Shown here: piece by piece, positions 43,377 through 52,326 of the stretch | Layout of the letters: every line of letters begins with the position of its first letter | How positions within the stretch are numbered: position 1 is the first letter of the stretch | Assembly (NCBI GenBank): GCA_964369425.1 | Contig: CAYJGW010000012.1 | Location: 1-59,365 of the forward strand | Length of the DNA: 59,365 nucleotides | Reading direction: 5' to 3' | Source: CAUPWF01 sp964369425 | Lineage (GTDB): Bacteria > Bacillota > Clostridia > Lachnospirales > Lachnospiraceae | Made by a program: the position numbers and the translations under genes | Notes under the pieces: model-generated | What the model was told of the DNA's origin: nothing | Databases searched by the model: none | Seen by the model: the letters and a program-made list of their open reading frames with translations, nothing else

Positions 43377-43982
43377 CTACGGCTTTACTATGTGTGCTGA
43401 TTTTGTAAGTTTGTCAACAATTTCATACATATTTGTCACATTCCCAACTGCCAATTTATCTTCGATTTTATAAAAATTCAAACACATTCCACAAGTGAGT
43501 ATCTGAACGCCTTGTCCTTCTAAATACTGTAAATCTTCTAGTGTCTTTGCTCCTTCAACCACTAACTTTGCTCCACTGTTATAAAATAGTATCGTTGCTG
43601 GTAGCTCTTCAGCCTGTGTCAGTGCATAGATAAACCCCTTCATAAGTGCTTCTCCCAGCTCACTGTCACCTTTTCCCATTTCTTCTGAATCGATGGCAAC
43701 TGTGTATGAACCTGTCATACCGCCTTGCTTTTCAAGCTGTTCTTCTTCTTTTGACAATACCACTTCACCAATTATAATATTCACCTTATATTCATTTTCT
43801 TTTATCTTAGCAAAGTCTGCTTCGCCATTCATGCTTTTTGCCATCTTTGTCACATTCGTAGCTGCTACTTCGTTATCGACTAATACTTGTATCTTTTCAG
43901 ATCCCGTAACCTTTAAAATCTCTTTTCTTACTTCGATTACAGGCATCGGGCATTGCATCCCTTTTAAATTCAATTCTATCAT
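43377..43982 (-). CDS. yedF: Selenium metabolism protein YedF
   Basis: 201 residues. N-terminal TusA/SirA-like domain (1-75) with the CPxP motif in LKGMQCPMPVIEVRKEIL, then a DsrE-like domain (about 90-200) with LPATILFYNSGAKLVVEG and ILTCGMCLNFY. This two-domain form is typical of selenium-using anaerobes, where it accompanies selD and is presumed to carry or sense reduced selenium or sulfur. It heads the minus-strand run yedF-EAL-selD-selA-selB. The exact reaction is not established. Confidence 0.88.
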   Translation of the reverse strand: MIELNLKGMQCPMPVIEVRKEILKVTGSEKIQVLVDNEVAATNVTKMAKSMNGEADFAKIKENEYKVNIIIGEVVLSKEEEQLEKQGGMTGSYTVAIDSEEMGKGDSELGEALMKGFIYALTQAEELPATILFYNSGAKLVVEGAKTLEDLQYLEGQGVQILTCGMCLNFYKIEDKLAVGNVTNMYEIVDKLTKSAHIVKP

Positions 43983-44020
43983 CGTATTTTTAGCCTTTCT
44001 ATATTTTTACTTCATTTTTA

Positions 44021-44049
44021 TTGACATTTTAATATTACCACTATACCAT
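44021..44049 (+). promoter_or_regulatory. Candidate promoter of the rRNA methyltransferase gene
   Basis: TTGACA (44021-44026) and TACCAT (44044-44049), spacer 17 bases, about 40 bases before the start codon. Confidence 0.45.
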
Positions 44050-44090
44050 AAAGTTATCAAATGTGAAATTAGAAAGTTGAGGATAAATTT

Positions 44091-44951
44091 ATGTGGATTG
44101 CAAACAATTGGGCTGATTACGAAGTAATCGATACTTCCAATGGTGAAAAATTAGAGAGATGGGGAGATTACATGCTTGTGCGTCCCGATCCCCAGATTAT
44201 TTGGGACACGCCAAAAAATAACCGATACTGGAAAAAACCAAACGCTCACTACCATCGAAGTGCAAGAGGTGGTGGCGAATGGGAGTTTTTTGACCTTCCA
44301 GAACAATGGCAGATTTCCTATAGAGACTTGGTGTTCCAGTTAAAGCCATTTAACTTTAAGCACACTGGTCTGTTCCCTGAACAAGCCACTAATTGGGATT
44401 GGTTTCGTTCTCTCATCGAAAAAGCTAATAGGCCAATTAAAGTTTTGAACCTATTCGCTTATACAGGTGGCGCAACTTTAGCTGCTGCTGCTGCAGGTGC
44501 TTCTGTTACTCATGTAGATGCATCAAAGGGAATGGTTCAATGGGCAAAAGAAAATGCTGCTTCATCTAACTTGAGCGAAAAACCGATCCGTTGGCTTGTA
44601 GATGATTGTGGTAAATTTGTAGAAAGAGAACTACGTCGCGGCAACAAGTACGATGCGATCATTATGGATCCACCATCTTATGGTCGCGGTCCAAAGGGTG
44701 AGATTTGGAAGATTGAAGATGCCATTCATCCATTGATAAAATCTTGTGCAAAGTTACTATCGGATCAACCTTTATTCTTCCTAGTAAACTCTTATACTAC
44801 CGGTCTTGCACCTGCTGTATTAACTTATATGCTAGCTACTGAACTGTCGAAATATAAAGGAACAGTAGATGCTCAAGAAGTCGGACTTCCAGTTACATCC
44901 ACAAAGTTAACCTTACCTTGTGGTGCTTCTGCGAGATGGAGTGCTTTCTAA
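44091..44951 (+). CDS. Class I SAM-dependent methyltransferase, RlmI/RlmK-like
   Basis: 286 residues. The SAM-binding motif VLNLFAYTGGATLAAAAAGA (about 119) and the catalytic-type motif IIMDPPSYGRGPKGEIWK (about 195) match the COG1092 family of rRNA cytosine methyltransferases. It lacks the N-terminal PUA domain of full RlmI, so this is the short form. The substrate is probably 23S rRNA, by family. It is monocistronic; DivIVA-like gene follows after 115 bases with its own promoter. Confidence 0.85.
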   Translation: MWIANNWADYEVIDTSNGEKLERWGDYMLVRPDPQIIWDTPKNNRYWKKPNAHYHRSARGGGEWEFFDLPEQWQISYRDLVFQLKPFNFKHTGLFPEQATNWDWFRSLIEKANRPIKVLNLFAYTGGATLAAAAAGASVTHVDASKGMVQWAKENAASSNLSEKPIRWLVDDCGKFVERELRRGNKYDAIIMDPPSYGRGPKGEIWKIEDAIHPLIKSCAKLLSDQPLFFLVNSYTTGLAPAVLTYMLATELSKYKGTVDAQEVGLPVTSTKLTLPCGASARWSAF

Positions 44952-44962
44952 GCTTTTATCCA

Positions 44963-44991
44963 TTGCATATTTATTAGGGAAATGCTATACT
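44963..44991 (+). promoter_or_regulatory. Promoter of the DivIVA-like gene
   Basis: TTGCAT (44963-44968) and TATACT (44986-44991) with a 17-base spacer, about 70 bases before the start. Confidence 0.6.
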
Positions 44992-45066
44992 TTTGTGAGA
45001 AATGATTTCGTGTTTTGATTCGTTTCACACCTTTATCAAAAAATTCTTACATATGGAGGAACTATA

Positions 45067-45768
45067 ATGAACAAGTTAAAAAACATGATTGAGAACAGCA
45101 ATTTCAGCATTGGTTTCCGCGGATACACACCGAAAGAAGTAGACGAATTTTTAGATGTCTTACTAGTTTCTGTAGTGGATTTAGAAAGTAAAAACGAAGC
45201 CTTAAAAGCCGAATTAGCAGAGAAAGATACACTACTAAAAACTCAGCAAGAAGATGCTGCTATTGATACGAATGAAGATGATTTAAACGCTGAATGCGAA
45301 AAATTAAAAACCGAATTAAAAAAATACGAAACCTTAAAGTCAGAGTTTATGTCTATGATTGTGCAGATTCGTCAAGAAACTGCTGATGAGATGAAAGATA
45401 CGGTTGCTGATGTAGCAAAATACAAAGAGATTGTTGCCGATAAAGAGGAAACAATTGCTGCGCTTCAAACAGAGCTCTCTACATTGAAAGAATCAGTTGC
45501 AGCCTTTTCTGACTCCTTTAACAAAGTAATTGCAGAAGGTCAATCTCTTGTTGACTCAAAAGACGCTTACATCGACTTCTTGCAAGATCAAATGGAAAAA
45601 GCAGAAGCAGACAAAGCAAGTGCTTCTAATAATTTCGATGAGTGCCAATCACTTTCCGAGAAGCTTGCAGAGTTGATTTCTCCTTCTGTTGATTCAGAGG
45701 AAACTGATATCGATTCAGAAAAAGATTGCACCAACGAGGACGATTCTCCTGTGAATGACAGCTACTAA
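45067..45768 (+). CDS. DivIVA-domain coiled-coil protein
   Basis: 233 residues. NFSIGFRGYTPKEVDEFLDV near residue 13 is a DivIVA/GpsB-type N-terminal motif (F-x-x-x-x-x-G-Y-x-x-x-x-V-x-x-F). From about 35 to 200 it is a long coiled coil rich in Glu, Lys and Leu, ending in an acidic tail. DivIVA proteins gather at curved membrane (poles, septum). The usual ylm cell-division neighbours are absent, so its partner is unknown. A ribosome binding site (GGAGGAAC) precedes ATG. A membrane protein gene follows 29 bases later, likely co-transcribed. Confidence 0.8.
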   Translation: MNKLKNMIENSNFSIGFRGYTPKEVDEFLDVLLVSVVDLESKNEALKAELAEKDTLLKTQQEDAAIDTNEDDLNAECEKLKTELKKYETLKSEFMSMIVQIRQETADEMKDTVADVAKYKEIVADKEETIAALQTELSTLKESVAAFSDSFNKVIAEGQSLVDSKDAYIDFLQDQMEKAEADKASASNNFDECQSLSEKLAELISPSVDSEETDIDSEKDCTNEDDSPVNDSY

Positions 45769-45797
45769 TCTATCGAATAACAAGGAGGGATTCATTA

Positions 45798-46445
45798 GTG
45801 ATTAATTATTTATCCGCATCAATTGTGCTGTTTTTTGAGGCTCTTCACGCCCCAGCCCTTGTCGAATCCTATACGGAATATGCTGCCCTCTTCATACTGA
45901 TTGTGGCATCTGCCACTGGGCTTTTTGGCATACTGTTTTACAAACCGTTATTTGGTTTTGTAGCCTTTTTACTAGTAGGAATCAGTTTAGGGCTCTGGCT
46001 ACCTTTTAATTTTACGATTGTGGTTATTAGCGTAATTGTACTTGGACTCGTCTTAGCTCGAGCTTGTACCCTCTCCCCCTTACTTTGTACTGTGGGTTTA
46101 TCCGCACTGATGATGTGGGATATCTTAACCGTAACCGTAGATGGCGTTCTTTTATTTTTAGGCGTAGAACTGGTATTTTTTATTCTCTTCTTCGTCTTTC
46201 CCAAGCATGGCTTTATCATTACAGCTTCCATTTGGGGTGCAATTAATGCCACAACAAGTATTAAAGAAGTGTTCAACAGCTACTTTTTAATCTCCGAACT
46301 ACTAATCATCGCAGTAGTGTCCATTGCGTGTATCGCAATCCAACTACGGATTTCGAGGAATCGACCACCGATTATTGGTATCTGGGATAAATACTTGCAA
46401 AAAAAGAAATATGCACCAAAGCATAAAACAGAGAAAAAGCAATAG
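45798..46445 (+). CDS. Multi-pass membrane protein, DUF4203/TMEM198-like
   Basis: 215 residues, starting with GTG nine bases after AAGGAGGGA. About seven hydrophobic segments, Gly-rich (LFILIVASATGLFGILFYKP, ILGLVLARACTLSPL), a pattern like the DUF4203 family. The C-terminal tail is basic (KKKYAPKHKTEKKQ). No function is established for the family. It lies downstream of the DivIVA-like gene and ends within the shared terminator. Confidence 0.6.
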   Translation: MINYLSASIVLFFEALHAPALVESYTEYAALFILIVASATGLFGILFYKPLFGFVAFLLVGISLGLWLPFNFTIVVISVIVLGLVLARACTLSPLLCTVGLSALMMWDILTVTVDGVLLFLGVELVFFILFFVFPKHGFIITASIWGAINATTSIKEVFNSYFLISELLIIAVVSIACIAIQLRISRNRPPIIGIWDKYLQKKKYAPKHKTEKKQ

Positions 46446-46468
46446 CTTAAGGCTATTGCTTTTTCTCT
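46430..46468. terminator. Bidirectional terminator overlapping two gene ends
   Basis: A 17-base perfect stem AGAGAAAAAGCAATAGC/GCTATTGCTTTTTCTCT. It includes the last codons of the plus-strand membrane protein and of the minus-strand DUF2225 gene, which converge here only seven bases apart. Confidence 0.92.
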
Positions 46469-47616
46469 GCATTTTTTATCGCTTCCCAATCTTCTTTTAC
46501 ATCATCGTATTCTCGCATAATCAATGTCTTGTACACCGCTTTTCCCTGCTTGATAAACTTTGCTTGCCCTAGGTAGCGCACTGCATCTTCATAGAGACCA
46601 AGCCTATGTGCCAATGTACCCAAAATCATAAGTATCACTTGTCTCTCTTCTTCACTTTCCGCCATAGTATCATAATATTCTTTCGCTTCCCGAAAAGCTT
46701 GATTGGCTGCCATTTGTGAGAGTTCTACTTCTTCCAACTCTTCATAAAGCCAACTAAGTTCCCTCCACGCTTTCATTTTAATAGACACTTTTTGCCTATA
46801 GCTATCTGCACTAAGAATCGCTAAGTATAACGATGCAAAGGCCAAATCAATTCCACGATTTTCTTTAAAATCAAGACTCAGCATCTGAACGACTTTTTTC
46901 AATTCCTTCTTAGTCGCATCACTTATATTCGAATAACTTCCCCAATAGCTCTCAAAAGCACTAAACAAACAATGGGGACAGGTTATCACTTCATACCACA
47001 CAGATGGAAATTCTAAATATTCTCGTCTCAAATCACATTTTATTGCATCTTTCCTCTTTAATTTACTCGTTAAAATCTTCTTTCCTGTAAATCCACTTTT
47101 ACAATTTGGACAAGTATAGTTATCCTCTGTCAAATACAGATCATGGACTTCTTCATGAGGCACTTCATACAAACGATGTTCCTTCGGAAAGAGCACCGAT
47201 AAATCCCCTTTTACTTTTTGCACATAGCTTTCTTTATTCTGTGTCTGTTCTAACTGTTCTAAACTCTCTAGACGTTTACAAATGCTTTGAATAATCTCGC
47301 TAACCATCTCCGGAAAAGAAATTGTGAACTCCTTGAACTTCTTTTTTTCTATACTGAGAACCACACTTTCCTCTTCAGCGATAAAAGTTGATTTCATCGC
47401 CCTTTCCAAAAACATATCCATCTCTCCAAAAAAGTTTCCTTGCTCAATCAATCGCAACTGTGTTGGGTGTGCTAAATGATAATTCTTCACTTCTGCCACA
47501 CTGCCTGTTAAAACAATAAAAAACTGATTCAGCTGTTCTCCCTCTTTGGCAATCACTTCGTTCATTTCATACTTTTTGTACTCTGCTATGCTAAGAATTT
47601 TTTGTAAATCAATCAT
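46453..47616 (-). CDS. Cyclic-nucleotide-binding-domain / DUF2225 / TPR protein
   Basis: 387 residues. Residues 1-125 form a cNMP-binding (CRP-like) domain: FFIVLTGSVAEVKN and EQGNFFGEMDMFLER, but no helix-turn-helix follows. Residues 155-230 form DUF2225 with two zinc-type pairs, YTCPNCKSGFTGK and ITCPHCLFSAFESYW. The C-terminal part is helical and TPR-like (LSWLYEELEEVELSQMAANQAF). So it is a sensor without DNA-binding part. It lies 39 bases downstream of a histidine kinase gene in the same direction. Confidence 0.82.
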   Translation of the reverse strand: MIDLQKILSIAEYKKYEMNEVIAKEGEQLNQFFIVLTGSVAEVKNYHLAHPTQLRLIEQGNFFGEMDMFLERAMKSTFIAEEESVVLSIEKKKFKEFTISFPEMVSEIIQSICKRLESLEQLEQTQNKESYVQKVKGDLSVLFPKEHRLYEVPHEEVHDLYLTEDNYTCPNCKSGFTGKKILTSKLKRKDAIKCDLRREYLEFPSVWYEVITCPHCLFSAFESYWGSYSNISDATKKELKKVVQMLSLDFKENRGIDLAFASLYLAILSADSYRQKVSIKMKAWRELSWLYEELEEVELSQMAANQAFREAKEYYDTMAESEEERQVILMILGTLAHRLGLYEDAVRYLGQAKFIKQGKAVYKTLIMREYDDVKEDWEAIKNAEKKQ

Positions 47617-47655
47617 CTCACTGACCTCTTTCGTATTTGATAGCTTTTTATCTTG

Positions 47656-49080
47656 CTACTTATTGGCGGGTACTCTTCTCGAGAGGGAGAATATAAATTC
47701 TGTTCCTACACCTCGTGTACTCACTACATTGATATTTTCATTGTGAGCCTGCATAATCTCTTTTACTATGGCAAGTCCAAGCCCTGTCCCTTTTTTGTCC
47801 CGACCTCTCGATTCATCGGATTTATAAAATCGTTCCCAAATTTTACTCAAATGCTCTTTCGATATTCCTTCTCCATGATCTTTCACTGATAATTGCATCT
47901 TCTCTGCTGATAGCTCAGTTGTTTCGATTATGATTGTAGAGTCAACCTCACTAAACTTAATCGCATTATCAATCAAGTTATATAACACTTGTTGAATCTT
48001 CCCTCTATCTGCATATACATTCATGCTTTTAGTAGCTAGTACCAGTTCGATTGCTACTTTTTTTTGAATACATCGCCCTTCAAAAGACCCTGCCACTAGT
48101 TTGATTGTCTTATGAATATCAAACAGTTCTTTTTCCAATAACAATTCTTTCGTATCCAATTCATTCAGTGTCAAAAGATCCTTTGTCAAATCTGTCAATC
48201 GCTCTGTTTCAAATAAAATAATTTTCAAATATTTCTCTTGTGCTTCTAATGGAATCGTTCCATCCGCTAACGCCTCCACATATCCTTTGATAGATGTCAG
48301 TGGTGACCGAAAATCATGAGAGATATTGCCGATAAATTTCTTTTGATAATTCTCCATATCCCCCAGTTGTGTCGCCATATAATTAAGGGAAGCAGATAAA
48401 TCCCCCATCTCATCGTGCGCCTTTATCTTTGTCTCATATTCAAAGTTTCCAGATGCATACTGCATTGCTGCTTCTGTAATCTTTCCAAGCGGTCTATAAA
48501 TCAAATAGTGGAACGCGAGCAGTATAACCAAGGATAACAACAGAACCAATGTTACCGTCATATATCCTATTCCTAGCATCTCATCTCGAAAATTTAGAAT
48601 TCCACTATAAGGTCTATGAACCACTAGATATCCTTGAATCGCAAATGCTGTTGTAACTGGCGCTATCACCGTAATCGACTCCTCTTCTAGATATCCATAA
48701 TAGTTACCTAACAAGTAGGAGCGACTCCCTGACTCTGCTGGATTAAACCCTTCTATCTCTGTAGGTACAAATCCACCCGGCTCTGCTGAACCATATGCTA
48801 TCATAGCTCCTTGAGCATCTACAAACCATGCTTTATTCCCCGTATATTCTTCAAATGCTCGTAGTTGGTTGGATACTTCTACCACTGTCGCCTCTTCTTC
48901 GAAATATTCTCCCAGATAAGAAGTGGCCAATATTTGTGCCTGTTGGTTCAAATTATCGGTACTGTAATTCTCAACCATTCGCAATACAAGTTCCGATGTA
49001 AGTGTCGCACAAATAAACAACGATAAAAACGCAAAGATAATATATATCATCGTAAATTTTAGATAGAGTGTATTTTTCAT
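47656..49080 (-). CDS. Sensor histidine kinase
   Basis: 474 residues. Membrane helices at about 8-30 and 171-195 frame an extracellular sensor region of about 140 residues; a HAMP domain follows (195-245). The phosphoacceptor is His255 in GNISHDFRSPLTSIKGYVEA. The ATP-binding domain has NLIDNAIKFS (N box), KDHGEGISKEHLSKIWERFY (G1/F box) and GTGLGLAIVKEI (G2). It overlaps nothing but follows the response regulator by three bases. The signal is unknown; the extracellular region does not match a domain I recognise. Confidence 0.93.
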   Translation of the reverse strand: MKNTLYLKFTMIYIIFAFLSLFICATLTSELVLRMVENYSTDNLNQQAQILATSYLGEYFEEEATVVEVSNQLRAFEEYTGNKAWFVDAQGAMIAYGSAEPGGFVPTEIEGFNPAESGSRSYLLGNYYGYLEEESITVIAPVTTAFAIQGYLVVHRPYSGILNFRDEMLGIGYMTVTLVLLLSLVILLAFHYLIYRPLGKITEAAMQYASGNFEYETKIKAHDEMGDLSASLNYMATQLGDMENYQKKFIGNISHDFRSPLTSIKGYVEALADGTIPLEAQEKYLKIILFETERLTDLTKDLLTLNELDTKELLLEKELFDIHKTIKLVAGSFEGRCIQKKVAIELVLATKSMNVYADRGKIQQVLYNLIDNAIKFSEVDSTIIIETTELSAEKMQLSVKDHGEGISKEHLSKIWERFYKSDESRGRDKKGTGLGLAIVKEIMQAHNENINVVSTRGVGTEFIFSLSRRVPANK

Positions 49081-49083
49081 CCC

Positions 49084-49785
49084 TTATTTCACCTCAAATT
49101 TATAACCAATCCCCCACACAGTACTTAAGCTCCACTCTGTATGATCTTTGATCTTCTCTCTGAGACGCTTAATATGAACATCTACCGTTCTTGTATCTCC
49201 CACATACTCATATCCCCAAATTCTATCCAATAGCTGATCTCTCGTAAATACTTGATTTGGCGACGCTGCCAAAAAATATAGAAGTTCTAATTCTTTTGGT
49301 GGCATCTCTACAACTTTCCCATCACAAACAACTGAGTAGTTTGTTAAGTTAATCGTAATCCCCTCATAAGATACTACTTTTCCACCTTCTTTATTCTCTT
49401 TTTCTGGCTTTCCTGGTTGATACCGTCGAAGCACTGCCTTTACTCGAGCAACTAACTCTTTTGAATCAAATGGCTTGATAACATAGTCATCAGCCCCCAA
49501 CTCTAATCCCAACACCTTATCAAATACCTCTCCTTTTGCAGACAACATGATAATAGGTGTTGTATGTTTTGTTCGAATTTCTCTGCACACCTGATACCCG
49601 TCCATTCCAGGCAACATCAAGTCTAATAGGACAAGATTTGGCTGATAGCTCTCAAAAACCTCTATTGCCTCTTCTCCGTCGTATACCATTTTTGTGTCAT
49701 AACACTCCTTTGTCAAATACAAAGAAATCAGTTCTGCGATATTCTCGTCATCATCTACAATTAATACTTTTTGTTTTGTACTCAT
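49084..49785 (-). CDS. OmpR/PhoB-family response regulator
   Basis: 233 residues. Receiver domain with acidic pocket VDDDEN, phosphoacceptor Asp55 in LVLLDLMLPGMDGY, and KPFDSKELVARV. The C-terminal winged-helix domain reads ELELLYFLAASPNQVFTRDQ and DTRTVDVHIKRLREKI. It pairs with the histidine kinase three bases downstream. The gene starts 10 bases after the mutS2 stop, so it may share a transcript with mutS2. Confidence 0.94.
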   Translation of the reverse strand: MSTKQKVLIVDDDENIAELISLYLTKECYDTKMVYDGEEAIEVFESYQPNLVLLDLMLPGMDGYQVCREIRTKHTTPIIMLSAKGEVFDKVLGLELGADDYVIKPFDSKELVARVKAVLRRYQPGKPEKENKEGGKVVSYEGITINLTNYSVVCDGKVVEMPPKELELLYFLAASPNQVFTRDQLLDRIWGYEYVGDTRTVDVHIKRLREKIKDHTEWSLSTVWGIGYKFEVK

Positions 49786-49795
49786 AGCCCCTCCT

Positions 49796-52168
49796 CTACT
49801 TGAACTCCACGATTGTTACACCTGCATCACCTTCTCCAAACTCACCTAACCGATAGGACGATACATACTTTACTCTCTTTAAATAACTGTGTACACCTTT
49901 TCTCAATGCCCCTGTTCCCTTTCCATGAACAATTCGAACCGGGTTGATATGGGAAAGATAGGCATCGTCAAGATATTTATCTAGTTCTGCAATTGCCTCG
50001 TCCACTGTCTTTCCTAGTAGATTAATCTCTGGTCGAATGGTTAAAGATTTCCCCAACTTCATAGTTCCTGATGTTGTTCTTGCCGCCTGTTTTGGCTTAC
50101 TTTTTTCTTCTTCTATAATCTCTAGGTCGCTGATATTCACCTGCGACCTTAAAATCCCCATCTGCACAAATAGATTTCCTTTTGCATCTGGCAAAGTACT
50201 CACACTACCTGTTAAGTTCATACTGAGCACTTTAACAGATTCACCTAATTTAAAATCACTCGGTTTATAGCTCTTTTTTTGCCTTTGCACAGAGAGCGTC
50301 TCTCTGCTCTCTGTCTTTTTCATCTTCTTTCTCAAACGTTCCCGCTCTTTTTCCATCTCAGCTATAGATATATTTTCTTTTCCAAATTTGCGGAAATTTT
50401 TGATTGTGTCATCTGCTACTTCTTTTGCTTCTCTTAGAATCTGGCTCGCCTTTTCATTGGCTTCTTGTATAATTCTATTTCGTTGGTTCTCTATTTTGTC
50501 TTGTTTCTCTAATTGCCTTGCTTTTAACCGCTCTATCTCTTGCTTATATTTTTCAATCTCTTGCTTATCACTTTGAATCGCCCTTCTCTTTGATTCTAAA
50601 TCGGTCAACAAGTCTTCAAAGGACGCATCTTGCTCTGTCAGACGCTTTTTCGCATCATCTATAATATATTCAGGTAGCCCTAATTTCCCTGATATTGCAA
50701 ATGCATTACTTTTTCCAGGAACCCCTATCAATAACTTATACGTAGGGCGAAGGGTCTCCACATCGAATTCACAACATGCATTTTCCACTCCCTTTGTCGT
50801 CAGTGCAAATACTTTCAACTCACTATAATGTGTCGTTGCCATTGTAGCTACGTTTTTCTTATGGAGATACGAAAGAATCGCCATCGCTAAAGCTGCACCT
50901 TCTGTTGGATCCGTCCCTGATCCCAACTCATCAAATAGCACCAACGACTCTTTGTCTACATCTTTTAAGAAGGATACAATATTTGTCATGTGTGAAGAAA
51001 ATGTACTAAGGCTTTGCTCGATACTCTGCTCATCTCCTATATCTGCATGCACATTTTTAAATACCGCTAACCGAGATCGATCTAATGCAGGTATGTGCAG
51101 CCCTGATTGTCCCATCAATGTAAATAGGCCGACTGTCTTAATGGATACCGTCTTACCACCCGTATTTGGTCCCGTTATGATTAATTGATGAAACTCTTCA
51201 CCTAGATAAATGGTAATGGGAACCACTGTTTTTTTGTCCAATAACGGATGCCGCCCTTGTCTGATATGGACAATTCCTTCTTCATTAAATATCGGCTTGC
51301 TTCCATTCATTCCAACTGCTAGGAGTCCTCTTGCAAAGATAAAATCTAGTTCTGTAAGCAACTGATAGTTCACACGAATCTGCTCCACACTCGGTGCCAC
51401 TTCTTCGCTGAGCCTTGCTAAAATCACCTGAATCTCTTCTGCTTCTTTCACAAATAATTCTTTTAATTCATTGTTAAGCTTTACCACTGCCATCGGTTCA
51501 ATAAACACGGTAGATCCCGATGCCGATTGATCATGCACCAATCCATCTACATGATTTTTATGCTCTGCTTTTACCGGCAAGCAATACCGATCTCCTCGCA
51601 TCGTAATCAACACATCTTGCAAATAGGTTCGAAGAGACCCTGTCAGTAAATTATTAAGGGTTCCATGTACTCGATCATTTACAATCTGCATCTGCCTTCT
51701 GATATTTTTCAAAGTCGTACTTGCATCATCACTAATCTCATCTTCACCTATGATACATCTACGAATTTCACCACAAAGTGGTGTAAGCGGTTCTAGTGGC
51801 TGAAAAAAAGAATCCAAGCAATCTTCCTTTTCCTCCACATTCTCATGTCTTCCATATGCCTTTACCCGATTGGTTACTTCCAATAATTTACAGATGTTCA
51901 GCAGTTCTCCACTTCCTAGCGCGCCACCTATCTCTAAACGCTTCAAAGAAGCCTCTACACTGTAGGTGCCACTAAAGGAGATTCTCCCTTTTTTTACAAT
52001 TCTTGAAAATGCGGCTTCCGTCTGGCACTGCAGTTGTTCAATCTGCTCTCTTTCTATCATAGGTCGCAGTTCTTCACACCTTTTTCTTCCACCTTGTGAC
52101 GATGCATTTTGAGAGAGAAGTTCTATTATTTTATGATACTCTAATCTTTCTAGCGTTTTTTTATTCAT
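49796..52168 (-). CDS. mutS2: Endonuclease MutS2 / ribosome rescue factor
   Basis: 790 residues, full length. Core MutS-like clamp and lever region (1-320), ATPase with Walker A ITGPNTGGKTVSIKTVG and Walker B SLVLFDELGSGTDPTEG, a coiled-coil insert (about 510-620), KOW-like segment, and a C-terminal Smr domain with the VRIVHGKGTGALRKG motif (about 735). MutS2 suppresses recombination or acts on collided ribosomes, as shown in other Firmicutes. The signature IIEFK-like ending is intact. Confidence 0.95.
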   Translation of the reverse strand: MNKKTLERLEYHKIIELLSQNASSQGGRKRCEELRPMIEREQIEQLQCQTEAAFSRIVKKGRISFSGTYSVEASLKRLEIGGALGSGELLNICKLLEVTNRVKAYGRHENVEEKEDCLDSFFQPLEPLTPLCGEIRRCIIGEDEISDDASTTLKNIRRQMQIVNDRVHGTLNNLLTGSLRTYLQDVLITMRGDRYCLPVKAEHKNHVDGLVHDQSASGSTVFIEPMAVVKLNNELKELFVKEAEEIQVILARLSEEVAPSVEQIRVNYQLLTELDFIFARGLLAVGMNGSKPIFNEEGIVHIRQGRHPLLDKKTVVPITIYLGEEFHQLIITGPNTGGKTVSIKTVGLFTLMGQSGLHIPALDRSRLAVFKNVHADIGDEQSIEQSLSTFSSHMTNIVSFLKDVDKESLVLFDELGSGTDPTEGAALAMAILSYLHKKNVATMATTHYSELKVFALTTKGVENACCEFDVETLRPTYKLLIGVPGKSNAFAISGKLGLPEYIIDDAKKRLTEQDASFEDLLTDLESKRRAIQSDKQEIEKYKQEIERLKARQLEKQDKIENQRNRIIQEANEKASQILREAKEVADDTIKNFRKFGKENISIAEMEKERERLRKKMKKTESRETLSVQRQKKSYKPSDFKLGESVKVLSMNLTGSVSTLPDAKGNLFVQMGILRSQVNISDLEIIEEEKSKPKQAARTTSGTMKLGKSLTIRPEINLLGKTVDEAIAELDKYLDDAYLSHINPVRIVHGKGTGALRKGVHSYLKRVKYVSSYRLGEFGEGDAGVTIVEFK

Positions 52169-52226
52169 ATATTGCTCATTTCCTTACTAATGTTTTGTAT
52201 CTCCATTTTACCCTATTATCTCGCAG

Positions 52227-52255
52227 TTGAAAAGAAGAAATCTATATTGTATACT
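52227..52255 (+). promoter_or_regulatory. Promoter of the HtrA-like gene cluster
   Basis: TTGAAA (52227-52232) and TATACT (52250-52255) with a 17-base spacer, plus strand, about 70 bases before the start codon. The run of four plus-strand genes after it has short gaps and could be one operon. Confidence 0.6.
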
Positions 52256-52326
52256 ATAAAGAGAGGTTAGACTTATTTTTTCTCGGCATATGCATAAAAA
52301 ATAGTAACTTAAGGAGTAGAAACCCT

